32,028 nt of DNA from Candidatus Acetothermia bacterium (GTDB lineage Bacteria > Bipolaricaulota > Bipolaricaulia > Bipolaricaulales > Bipolaricaulaceae): assembly GCA_024653305.1 (NCBI GenBank), contig JANLFW010000018.1:1-32028 (forward strand), written 5' to 3'. Made by a program: the position numbers and the translations under genes. Each line of letters starts with the position of its first letter. The stretch's first letter is position 1. Below, piece by piece: positions 16,116-23,639 of the stretch. The notes under the pieces are model-generated. The model was not told the DNA's origin and did no database searches. It was given only the letters and a program-made list of their open reading frames with translations.

Positions 16116-17457
16116 ACCTCGGGCCATCGCGCTGGTGGACGGCGAGCACTACCTCCCGGTGGTGAAATGGGCCCTCGTTTCTCTGGAAAAGGACTACGCG
16201 GTGGTCGGGGCGGTGTTCCTCGGCGGGACGGAGAAGGTCGGTTCCGAGGAAGACCTCGTGAACCTCGGAGTGCCGGTGGTGCACGGGAAAACCATTGCCG
16301 CGTCGGTGCGGGAAGCCGTGGCCCGGTTCGCGCCCGAGGTCGCGCTGGATCTATCCGATGAGCCGGTGGTCGGGTACCGGGAACGGTTCGAGATGGCCAG
16401 CCTGCTCCTGTACATGGGCGTGCGCTACGTGGGCAAGGACTTCGCGTTCACCCCACCCAAGCTCGTCAAGACCTCGCTCCCCGCGATCAGCGTGGTCGGG
16501 ACCGGCAAGCGCACCGGGAAGACGGCGATCGCCGGGCACGCCGCCCGTGTGTTCAAAGAGAAATGGCGGGTGGGGATCGTGACCATGGGCCGGGGAGGGC
16601 CCGCGGAGCCGGAGGTCCTCCACGGGGAAGAGCTTGACCTCGGCGTGGAGGAGCTCATCCGCTACGCCGATCAAGGATTCCACGCCGCCTCGGGGTGCTT
16701 CGGGCATGCCTATATGACCCGGGTATTGGTCATCGGTTGCCGCCGCTGCGGCGGGGGGATGAGCGGAGGGGAACCGTTCGTGAGCAACGTGGTGGAGGGA
16801 GCCAAGCTCGCGGAAGAATTCGACCTAGACATCGTCATCTTCGATGGGAGCGGGGCCACTGCGCCGCCGATCGAGGTCGATCGGCAGGTGCTGATCGTCG
16901 GCGCCCACCAGCCGGTGGATTACGTGCGCGGCTACTTCGGACCGTATCGGATCCTTCGTAGCCACGCGGTGGTGATCACCGGGTGTGAGCCGCCCCTCGC
17001 CGACGAGGCCAAGGTGGATGCCATGGAAGCAGCGGTGCGCGAGGTCAGCCCAGGGATCCCCGTGTTCCGCACCGTGTTCCGGCCGCGGCCGGTGCGGGAG
17101 GTGGATGGGGCCCGGGTGTTCCTGGCAGCCACCGCCCCGGCCGCGGTGTTGCCCCGCCTGGTCGAGCACCTCGAGGAGCGCTACCGGTGCCGAGTGGTGG
17201 GGGCCTCACCCCACCTCTCCAACCGGCCCAAGTTGCGCCAAGACTTGGCGGCGGCAGGGGATTTCGACGTGCTGTTGGTGGAGCTGAAGGCGGCCGGGGT
17301 CGACGTGGGGGCTCGCACCGCGCTTGCTCGCGGCAAGGACGTGGTATTCGTGGACAACGAACCTGTGGCCCCGAACATGAGCGAACTCGACCAGTGCCTT
17401 GGGCGCTTGGCGGTGGAGGCCGTTCAGGCCAAGCGGGGGGCGGCTTTCCATGCCTGA
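16093..17457 (+). CDS. cpgS: Cyclic 2,3-diphosphoglycerate synthetase
   Basis: This 454-residue cytosolic enzyme closes the phosphoanhydride ring of 2,3-diphosphoglycerate with ATP, giving cyclic 2,3-diphosphoglycerate, a solute known from thermophilic methanogens. Family marks are IALVDGEHYLPVVKWAL near the N-terminus, LSDEPVVGYRERF (88-99), a P-loop-like GTGKRTGKT (136-144), MGRGGPAEPEV (165-175), GCRRCGGGMSG (215-225), the GAHQPVDYVRGYFGP stretch, and near the C-terminus VELKAAGVDV with FVDNEPVAPN. The length matches archaeal CpgS (about 460). AAGGAG at 16081-16086 supports the ATG at 16093, inside the ATPase gene; longer upstream starts lack such a site. The next gene, a phosphoglycerate mutase relative, overlaps by 8 bases. 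A related P-loop enzyme with another substrate is possible but less likely. Confidence 0.85.
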   Translation: MKPNQAHKPRAIALVDGEHYLPVVKWALVSLEKDYAVVGAVFLGGTEKVGSEEDLVNLGVPVVHGKTIAASVREAVARFAPEVALDLSDEPVVGYRERFEMASLLLYMGVRYVGKDFAFTPPKLVKTSLPAISVVGTGKRTGKTAIAGHAARVFKEKWRVGIVTMGRGGPAEPEVLHGEELDLGVEELIRYADQGFHAASGCFGHAYMTRVLVIGCRRCGGGMSGGEPFVSNVVEGAKLAEEFDLDIVIFDGSGATAPPIEVDRQVLIVGAHQPVDYVRGYFGPYRILRSHAVVITGCEPPLADEAKVDAMEAAVREVSPGIPVFRTVFRPRPVREVDGARVFLAATAPAAVLPRLVEHLEERYRCRVVGASPHLSNRPKLRQDLAAAGDFDVLLVELKAAGVDVGARTALARGKDVVFVDNEPVAPNMSELDQCLGRLAVEAVQAKRGAAFHA

Positions 17458-19015
17458 GCCGATTGAGCCGAGCGCGCGGCGGATGGCTGAGGCGGTCGAG
17501 GCCCGCTACCGGGAAGGGGAGACCGACTATTGGTTGTCCCCCCTGGTGCTGGTGGGCCGCGGCCGGCCGGTGGGACGGATCAGCGCCGGCGACGCCGTTG
17601 TCTTCTGCTGTCGCCGGGGGGAACGGGAGGTCCAGCTCACCCGGGCGTTCGCTGACCCGACGTTCTGCGAGTTCCCACGGCCCCGCCTCGCGCCCCTCAC
17701 GTTCGTCCCCCTGACCTTGTACCACCCTGATCTGCGGTATCTGCGAGCGGCGTTCACCCCCCAGGACGTCCCCGACACCCTGGGGGAGGTGGTCGCCCGC
17801 CAGGGCCTCGCCCAGCTCCGGGTGGCCGAGGAGGAAAAGTACGCCCACATCACGTACTTCCTGAGCGGCGGGCGGGGGACGGCCTTCCCAGGGGAGGTGG
17901 ACCGGCGGGTTCCTTCGTTCCTCGCCGATCCCCCCCGGGCATTGCCGGGACTGGTGGGAACCGTGCGGGAGGAACTGGGCGCGGCCGATTTCCCGCTGGT
18001 GGCCCTCAACTTGGCCACCGGGGACATCATGGGCCACGCGGCTGAGCTCGCCCCGAAAGTGGCCTGCGCCGAGGCGGTGGACCGGGCGCTCTCGGAGATC
18101 CTCGAGCTCGGGCGGGTCCATGGGTACTGGGTCGCCATCACCGCCGACCATGGCCTGCTCGAGGACCACGGCCCGCCTGAGGGCCCGGCGAACACCGGCC
18201 ACACCACCCATCCCGTCCCGTTCCTCCTGGTGGGCCCACACGGAGAGCGTCCCAACCTGGCCCGGGACGGGATCCTGGCTGATGTGGCGCCCACCCTCCT
18301 TGCCTCGCTTGGGTTACCCCGGCCGGCAGCGATGACCGGCCGGCCGCTCGTCGAAGGGAAGGCGCCACGGGCGGAGAAGGCCATGCTCGTGGTCCTCGAC
18401 GGATGGGGCCTTGGCGGCGAGGGCAGGGTGAACCCGATCGCCCTTGCCCGGACCCCGTGCTGGGACGAGCTATCCCACGGGCCGCTGGCCCGCCTGACCG
18501 CCTCCGGGGAGGCGGTGGGCCTCCTCCCCGGTCGGAAGGGCAACTCCGAGGCTGGGCACCTCAACCTGGGGGCGGGGCGCATCGTCCCTCAGGACGAGGT
18601 CCGCATCCAGCGGGCGATCGAGGCCGGGACGTTCGCCGAGAACCCGGTGTTCCGCGAGGCCATTGGCGACGCCCGCGCCCGCGGGGGGGCGCTGCACCTT
18701 CTGGGGCTCCTCTCCGAGCAGAGCTCCCACGGGTCGGTGGATTACGTGCTTGAGCTCCTCAACCTGGCTCGCCGAGAGCGGCTGGACCGGGTTTACGTCC
18801 ACCTCATCACCGATGGCCGGAGCACCCCCCCGGGCAGTGCCCCGGAAATGCTGCGCAAGGTTGGGAGGGCAATGGCCGGGATCGGGGTGGGCACCGTGGC
18901 GACCTTGGTCGGGCGCGGACTGGCCCTGGACCGAGGGGGCGACTACACGGGCAAAACGCGGCGTGCCTTCCGGGCGCTGGTGCTAGGCGAGGGGACGGCG
19001 GTTCCACTCAGCTGA
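17450..19015 (+). CDS. Circularly permuted cofactor-independent phosphoglycerate mutase homologue
   Basis: This 521-residue metalloenzyme of the alkaline phosphatase superfamily matches iPGM (about 510 residues), but its halves are swapped. Residues 1-300 correspond to the canonical C-terminal part: REGETDYWLSP (21-31), substrate Arg pair R56/R59, K130 in EEEKYAHITYF, metal ligands D192 and H196 (GDIMGH), D233/H234 (TADHG) and H251 (GHTTHPVP). A short linker (about 301-311) leads into the canonical N-terminus: D317 (VLDGWG), phospho-acceptor S366 (GNSEAGH), H427, R457 and R495. The catalytic Asp of the usual DGRD motif is S458 (DGRST). Overlap with cpgS by 8 bases implies coupling. It could be a mutase, or a 2,3-diphosphoglycerate-forming or -hydrolysing variant; the chemistry is inferred, while the domain order is read directly. 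Confidence 0.88.
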   Translation: MPEPIEPSARRMAEAVEARYREGETDYWLSPLVLVGRGRPVGRISAGDAVVFCCRRGEREVQLTRAFADPTFCEFPRPRLAPLTFVPLTLYHPDLRYLRAAFTPQDVPDTLGEVVARQGLAQLRVAEEEKYAHITYFLSGGRGTAFPGEVDRRVPSFLADPPRALPGLVGTVREELGAADFPLVALNLATGDIMGHAAELAPKVACAEAVDRALSEILELGRVHGYWVAITADHGLLEDHGPPEGPANTGHTTHPVPFLLVGPHGERPNLARDGILADVAPTLLASLGLPRPAAMTGRPLVEGKAPRAEKAMLVVLDGWGLGGEGRVNPIALARTPCWDELSHGPLARLTASGEAVGLLPGRKGNSEAGHLNLGAGRIVPQDEVRIQRAIEAGTFAENPVFREAIGDARARGGALHLLGLLSEQSSHGSVDYVLELLNLARRERLDRVYVHLITDGRSTPPGSAPEMLRKVGRAMAGIGVGTVATLVGRGLALDRGGDYTGKTRRAFRALVLGEGTAVPLS

Positions 19016-19033
19016 GGCACGAAAGCGGCCATG

Positions 19034-19894
19034 TTACGCGGCGTCCGGCGTCCCATCCAGAGCCGGACGTTCGTTCTTTCCTTCACCCTTCCGCGGCGGC
19101 TTGTGCCGGAGCTTTTCCCAGTGGACCTCGCCCTTCGTTCCGTCGCCCCACTGCACGGTGACGGTGCTGCGGAACACGTTGAACCCAACGATCTCTCCGG
19201 TCCGCCCGTCCACCACCACCTGGTCCCCCGGCTTGGGTAGCCCCTGGAGGGCCTCCAGGTACTGCTCGTGCTCGTACGCCAAACAGCACATGAGCCGCCC
19301 GCAGACGCCGGTGATCCGGTCCGGGCTCAGGAACAGTTGCTGTTCGAACGCGATCTCCAGCGGGATCGGGCGCAGCTTGCGCAGGAACGTCCGGCAACAC
19401 AGGGGACGGCCACATGGCCCGATCGTGCCCAGGAGCCGCGCCTCGTCGCGGGGGCCGATCTGGCGGAACTCGATGCGCACCTTGAACTCGGCCCCCAGGT
19501 CCCGCAGGAGGTCGCGGAAGTCCACCCGGCCCGGGGCGGAGAAGAACAGGCGCAGCAGACGGCGGGTGAGGTCCAGCTCCGCCCCGGTGAACCGCATCGG
19601 AAGGTCCAGCTCGTCCACCTTGCCCTGGGCCCGCCCGAGCAGCCCCTGCGCCTCCTCCGCCCGCGCCTCATGGGCGGCGAGGTCGTCCGCAGTCGCTGGT
19701 CGGATCAGGGTGCCCTGGGGCTCCGCTGTCTCTTGGGCTGGGGACTTCAGGACCCGCACCAGCCACAGGCCACGGCCGTCGTCCTCTACCCAGACGTGGC
19801 CGGTGCACCCCACCGTCGTCTCCCACGCCGCCGGGTGCACCTCCAGCATCGGGCTGAACTTGCGCACCAAGGCCTTCAGCTTCTCCGCGGCCAC
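19034..19894 (-). CDS. ricT: RicT/YaaT PSP1-domain protein
   Basis: This 286-residue cytosolic protein belongs to the PSP1 C-terminal family. In Bacillus subtilis RicT (YaaT) forms the RicAFT complex, which carries iron-sulfur clusters and steers RNase Y mRNA processing. The cysteine-rich core is clear: GPCGRPLCC and GVCGRLMCCLAYEHEQY, preceded by RIEFRQIGPRDEARLLG. The open frame extends far upstream, but that part is antisense-like shadow of holB. I choose the GTG at 19894, with GGAGG about nine bases ahead, which overlaps the holB end by 19 bases. holB next to ricT is conserved synteny in Firmicutes and supports the call. The C-terminal ~25 residues are charged and probably disordered. Confidence 0.88.
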   Translation of the reverse strand: MAAEKLKALVRKFSPMLEVHPAAWETTVGCTGHVWVEDDGRGLWLVRVLKSPAQETAEPQGTLIRPATADDLAAHEARAEEAQGLLGRAQGKVDELDLPMRFTGAELDLTRRLLRLFFSAPGRVDFRDLLRDLGAEFKVRIEFRQIGPRDEARLLGTIGPCGRPLCCRTFLRKLRPIPLEIAFEQQLFLSPDRITGVCGRLMCCLAYEHEQYLEALQGLPKPGDQVVVDGRTGEIVGFNVFRSTVTVQWGDGTKGEVHWEKLRHKPPRKGEGKNERPALDGTPDAA

Positions 19895-20757
19895 AGGGCC
19901 ACCACCTCCGCAAGGAGCCGCGCGTTGGCGTTGTCCTCCACCTCGCCCCGGGCCAGGGACGCCTTCCGGGCCCAAGAGACCCGGGTGGCCGGGGAGAGTC
20001 CGGGCCACGCCTTGTCCGCTTCCTCCATGAGGAACCGGAGGAGCTCCCACAGGAAGGCCGTCACGGTCGCGGCGCCGCCCTGGGCCAGGCGCTCGGCCAC
20101 CGCCAGCACTTGGTCCGCCGCCACGGCGGAGAGCGCCCGGATAAGCGCCCGGCCCACCGCCCGCCGCCGCACCGGATCGCCCACGTACGCGGAGAACCGG
20201 GCCGCCAGTTCCTCCAACGGCAGGCCCTGGGCCTCGTCCTCGGCCTGGGCCCACTCCTCAAGCGGACGGCGGCGTTCGGTCAGAAACGGGGCGAGCTCCT
20301 CCTCCCGGTCGTGCGCGAGCCAGAGGAGGAACGCCGTTTCTTCCTCGTCATATCCGGCGGCCCGCAGCCGCGCGGCGTGCACCTCCCGCAGGGTCGGTGC
20401 CCACACCACCGCGCAACGGGAGCGCACTGTGGGGAGGACCCGATCCGGGGCCTCGGCGAACAGGAGCAGGGCGAGGTAGGGCGGGGCCTCCTCGAGGATC
20501 TTGAGGAGGGCGCTCGACGCCTCTTGGGTGAGCCGTTCCGCCGGCCCGATGATCGCCACCTTGTGGAGGGCCCGGCTCGGGCCGTAGCGTGCCCACAGGA
20601 GCACTGCCCGCACCCGGTCGATCCCGATGAGGGCGCCGCGCTCGGAGACCACCAACTGGACATCCGGGTGTCCTTCGGGTGGCCCCCCAAGGAGGAGGGC
20701 GGCGCGGGCGCGGGCCGCTGCCTGCCCACCCGGGCCCCAAAACAGCTCGGGCATCAT
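19876..20757 (-). CDS. holB: DNA polymerase III delta-prime-like clamp-loader subunit
   Basis: This is a divergent clamp-loader subunit of about 293 residues. The diagnostic block is ASSALLKILEEAPPY followed by LPTVRSRC, the AAA+ SRC arginine-finger motif. The P-loop region is reduced to WGPGGQAAARARAALLL, without the GKT of ATP-binding loaders, and the zinc module expected between it and the HPDV block is missing, so this should be a non-ATP-binding delta-prime. A TTG start at 20802 is possible, but tandem ATGs at 20757 and 20754 fit the domain better; none has a good ribosome site. A perfect -35 TTGACA lies upstream on this strand without a matching -10. ricT overlaps its 3' end. Confidence 0.8.
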   Translation of the reverse strand: MMPELFWGPGGQAAARARAALLLGGPPEGHPDVQLVVSERGALIGIDRVRAVLLWARYGPSRALHKVAIIGPAERLTQEASSALLKILEEAPPYLALLLFAEAPDRVLPTVRSRCAVVWAPTLREVHAARLRAAGYDEEETAFLLWLAHDREEELAPFLTERRRPLEEWAQAEDEAQGLPLEELAARFSAYVGDPVRRRAVGRALIRALSAVAADQVLAVAERLAQGGAATVTAFLWELLRFLMEEADKAWPGLSPATRVSWARKASLARGEVEDNANARLLAEVVALWPRRS

Positions 20758-20881
20758 TCCGGCCACGACGGGTAGGGTAACGGGCGACAGATGGGGGCAC
20801 AAGCCGGGCGGATCGGCCTCGCGGGGTGGCGTTGGACTCTATCAAGTAGAATCTGTCAACTTATTGCCTTGGGAGGTTGCC

Positions 20882-21073
20882 GTGCCGAGAAAGAAATCGG
20901 CGAAGTCCGACCCCGTGGCGGCCAAGCTCTCCTTGTACATCCCCACGGAGAAAGGGGGGACCGAGGTGCTGGCGCGCCTGCGTCGGTTGGCGCGGGACAA
21001 GGGTCGGTCGGTCAACTACCTGGTGGTGGGCGCAATCCTCGCTTATCTGAAGCAGATGGAGCAGAAGGCCTAG
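20882..21073 (+). CDS. Small ribbon-helix-helix DNA-binding protein
   Basis: This 63-residue basic protein starts at a GTG with GGAGG five bases upstream. After a Lys-rich arm (MPRKKSAK) comes a beta-strand AKLSLYIP and two helices, GTEVLARLRRLARDKGRS and VNYLVVGAILAYLKQM, the layout of CopG/Arc-type ribbon-helix-helix repressors. No toxin gene lies next to it, so a free-standing regulator is more likely than an antitoxin. The upstream gap shared with holB is AT-richer than its surroundings and could hold its operator, but I cannot define one. The start and fold are well supported; the target is unknown. Confidence 0.65.
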   Translation: MPRKKSAKSDPVAAKLSLYIPTEKGGTEVLARLRRLARDKGRSVNYLVVGAILAYLKQMEQKA

Positions 21074-21203
21074 GCCGACGAGGAGACCCGGTGAAGTCCG
21101 TGCGGATTCTCAGTAGGATTTCGTTTTCCCCGTGTTTTGCCGTTCCACGCTTGTAGCGGTTAAGGTTCCCCGAAGCCTCGATGCGGAGGTTTGGGAGGGT
21201 GCG

Positions 21204-22403
21204 ATGGGGGATCAAGCGCGGCTGGTGGAGACGCGGGCGATCATCGACCGGACGTTCCTCATCCGGCGCATCACGTTGGGCGCCTTTTGTGGGGTCGCCC
21301 TGGCGGTGGTGGGGTTCCCGGGCTTTCCATGGAACCCCCTGTTCGCCGTTCCGTTCGCGTGGCTCCTCCTCACCGTGCCCTTCCAGCGGCTCCTCCATCG
21401 GCAGCGCACCCTCCGCGCCCTGAACAATGTCCATGCCGCGTTCTTCTCGGTGGAGATCGTGCTTGTGACGTACCTCGTCCACCGCTTGGGCGGCGTGGAG
21501 TGGGTGGGGGTCGTGTTCTACCTGTACACCGTGATGTACGCGAACTTCTTCCTCCCCAAGGTCGCCGGGTACGTGGTGACCGCTCTCGCGGTGGGGGGCT
21601 ATGCCCTGGTGGCGTTCCTGGAGTATTTCGGGTTGATCCCTCATGTGTCGTTGTTTCCGCTCGTCCGGCCGCCGCACCGCGACCTGGCCTATGTCCTGAC
21701 CACGGTGCTGGCCGGTGGGATCGGCCTGTACGCCGTCCTTGCCTTCACCGTGCGCGCGTTCGCCGACGTCTATGAGCAGAAGCGGCGGGAGCTGGTCCGG
21801 CGGGAGCGGGCGTTGGCTCGGCTCTCGGCGCGGCTCCTGTCCGCTCAGGAGGAGGAGCGGCGGCGCATTGCCCGCCGCCTCCACGACGAGCTCGGGCAGA
21901 CCTTGGCCGCTGCGCGGTGGGCACTGGCCGGGGGAGATCCCCGAGAGGCGGAGCGCCTCCTGGCCCTGGGGGTGGAGGGGACGCGGTCCTTGGCCCGCGA
22001 CCTCCGCCCGCCCCTCCTCGACGAGCTCGGCCTGGAGCCGGCCCTGCGCCATCTTGCGGAGCGGTTCTCCGCGTCCGCCGGGGTCGAGGTGGAAGTGGAC
22101 CTGCCGGGGCAGCGCCTGCCGGAGGCGGTGGAGATCGCCGTGTTCCGGGTGGTGCAGGAGGCACTGGAGAACGTGCGTCGTCATGCTCGGGCCCACCAGG
22201 TGCGCGTCCAGGTGGAGGTGGGGAAGGGGGAGGTGATCGGGGAGGTGGAGGACGACGGCCAGGGGTTCGACCCAGACGGCACCGCGGAGGGGCTGGGGCT
22301 ATCCGGCATGCGGGAGTGGGTGGGGTTGCTGGGCGGGGAGCTCGCCGTGCGCTCCGCGCCCGGCCGGGGGACCCGGGTCTGGTTTCGGGTGCCGCTCTCA
22401 TGA
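21204..22403 (+). CDS. Membrane sensor histidine kinase, NarX/DesK-like (HisKA_3)
   Basis: This 399-residue kinase has an N-terminal membrane sensor of about six helices (residues 20-185) with short loops and no large periplasmic domain. A coiled stretch (190-215) leads to the HisKA_3 dimerisation helix with phospho-acceptor H227 in ARRLHDELGQTL. The HATPase domain shows the N box ENVRRHA, G1 EDDGQGFD and G2 GLGLSGM. GGGAGGG precedes the ATG at 21204; an upstream in-frame GTG at 21132 lacks a site. The small loops suggest it senses something within or near the membrane. It overlaps the first response-regulator gene as ATGA, and a second follows, ahead of membrane-lipid biosynthesis genes. Confidence 0.9.
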   Translation: MGDQARLVETRAIIDRTFLIRRITLGAFCGVALAVVGFPGFPWNPLFAVPFAWLLLTVPFQRLLHRQRTLRALNNVHAAFFSVEIVLVTYLVHRLGGVEWVGVVFYLYTVMYANFFLPKVAGYVVTALAVGGYALVAFLEYFGLIPHVSLFPLVRPPHRDLAYVLTTVLAGGIGLYAVLAFTVRAFADVYEQKRRELVRRERALARLSARLLSAQEEERRRIARRLHDELGQTLAAARWALAGGDPREAERLLALGVEGTRSLARDLRPPLLDELGLEPALRHLAERFSASAGVEVEVDLPGQRLPEAVEIAVFRVVQEALENVRRHARAHQVRVQVEVGKGEVIGEVEDDGQGFDPDGTAEGLGLSGMREWVGLLGGELAVRSAPGRGTRVWFRVPLS

Positions 22404-22966
22404 TCCGGGTGCTGATCGTCGATGATCATCCCATCGTCCGGGAGGGGCTTTCCCGGCTGCTGGCGCGCCGGGGCCTGGACGTGGTCGGCCAGGCCGCGGA
22501 TGGAGAAGAGGGCACACGGCTCGCGGCCGGGTTGGCCCCGGATGTGGTGGTGTGGGACCTGGCGATGCCGGCTGGGGGGGTGACCGGATTGAGCCACCTG
22601 AAGCGGACTGCCCCGGGGTGCCGGGTGTTGGTGGTCACCGCCCTGGACGATCCCTGGCTCGCGGCCGAGGCCGCCCGGGCCGGGGCGGACGGGTTCCTGG
22701 CCAAGACCGCGTCGCCGGAGGAGTTCATCGCCGCGATCCGCGCCTGTGCCGAGGGACGGCCCGCGTTCCCCTCCGTCCCCGAGCTCTCGCCCCGGGAGGA
22801 AGAGGTGTTTGCCCTCCTCGGCCAGGGCCTCGCCAACCGGGACATCGCCGCTCGCTTGGGCATCTCCCCGAAGACGGTGGAATCCCACCTCGAGCGCCTG
22901 AAGGAGAAGCTCGGCTGCGCAAGTGCCACCGAGCTCCGGGCTCTGGCCCTGCGCCATCGGGCCTAG
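22400..22966 (+). CDS. NarL/FixJ-family response regulator 1
   Basis: This 188-residue protein has a receiver domain (IVDDHPIVREG, phospho-acceptor D53 in VVWDLAMP, conserved Lys in FLAKTASPEE) and a C-terminal LuxR-type helix-turn-helix (LSPREEEVFALLGQGLANRDIAARLGISPK when read over about 130-158). It starts within the kinase stop (ATGA), so the two are made together and this is the most likely cognate partner. The receiver carries a small insertion after the acceptor (AMPAGGVTGL). Its targets are unknown; the adjacent isoprenoid operon is an obvious candidate. Confidence 0.9.
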   Translation: MIRVLIVDDHPIVREGLSRLLARRGLDVVGQAADGEEGTRLAAGLAPDVVVWDLAMPAGGVTGLSHLKRTAPGCRVLVVTALDDPWLAAEAARAGADGFLAKTASPEEFIAAIRACAEGRPAFPSVPELSPREEEVFALLGQGLANRDIAARLGISPKTVESHLERLKEKLGCASATELRALALRHRA

Positions 22967-23006
22967 TGCGGTTCCCCCATCCCCGATCCCTCCTCCTTGG
23001 GCTACC

Positions 23007-23639
23007 ATGAATGCCATGCGCGTCGTGATCGCCGATGACCATGCGCTGGTCCGCGAGGGCATGGCCAACCTCCTCGCTGGGGCGGGGCACGACATCGTCG
23101 GCCAGGCGGCCACCGGCCAGGAGGCATGGTCTCTCCTCCGGCGGCTGCGGCCGGACGTGGCCCTGCTGGACGTGGCGTTGCCCGCTCTCTCTGGGCTGGA
23201 GGTGTGCCGGCGGGCGCGGAGGCGGCTCCACGGGGTGGCGGTGGTGTTGGTGTCCATGTTCGATGACCCGGCGTGGCGGGCCGAGGCCGCCCGGGCCGGG
23301 GCGGCGGCGTACGTGCTGAAGGGCGAGACCCCGGCGTCCCTCCTCGACGCGGTCGAGCGGGCGGCCCAGGGCGAGATGCTCCTGCCCCCCCTTCAGGGCG
23401 GGGGGCTTCCCCTCACCGCCCGCGAGCGCGAGGTCGTCCAGTTGATCGCCGAAGGCCACAAGCTCTCCGGGATCGCCCGGACGCTCTCGAGGTCCGTGCC
23501 CACGGTGCGGGCCCACAAGGCCTCCGTGATGCGCAAGCTCGGCGTCCACTCCACCGCCGAGCTCGTCCAGGCCGCGCTGGCCCTCGGGATCGTGCGCGTG
23601 CCCCACGCCCCAGAGGTGATGAGCGGTGGAGATCGTTAG
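23007..23639 (+). CDS. NarL/FixJ-family response regulator 2
   Basis: This is a second receiver/LuxR-HTH regulator of 210 residues. The receiver has IADDHALVREGM, acceptor Asp in ALLDVALP (D55), and Lys in YVLKGETPAS. The DNA-binding part runs LTAREREVVQLIAEG to VRAHKASVMRKLGV. It begins 40 bases after regulator 1. The ATG at 23007 and one at 23016 are both possible and neither has a clear ribosome site. Its end overlaps the prenyl synthase start by 14 bases, so it is transcribed with the isoprenoid genes. The two regulators are only moderately alike, so this is not a recent duplication. Confidence 0.88.
   Translation: MNAMRVVIADDHALVREGMANLLAGAGHDIVGQAATGQEAWSLLRRLRPDVALLDVALPALSGLEVCRRARRRLHGVAVVLVSMFDDPAWRAEAARAGAAAYVLKGETPASLLDAVERAAQGEMLLPPLQGGGLPLTAREREVVQLIAEGHKLSGIARTLSRSVPTVRAHKASVMRKLGVHSTAELVQAALALGIVRVPHAPEVMSGGDR

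Noticed and set aside
20832-20856. TTGGAC ... TAGAAT as promoter of the small ribbon-helix-helix gene
   Set aside because: The spacing is only nine bases.
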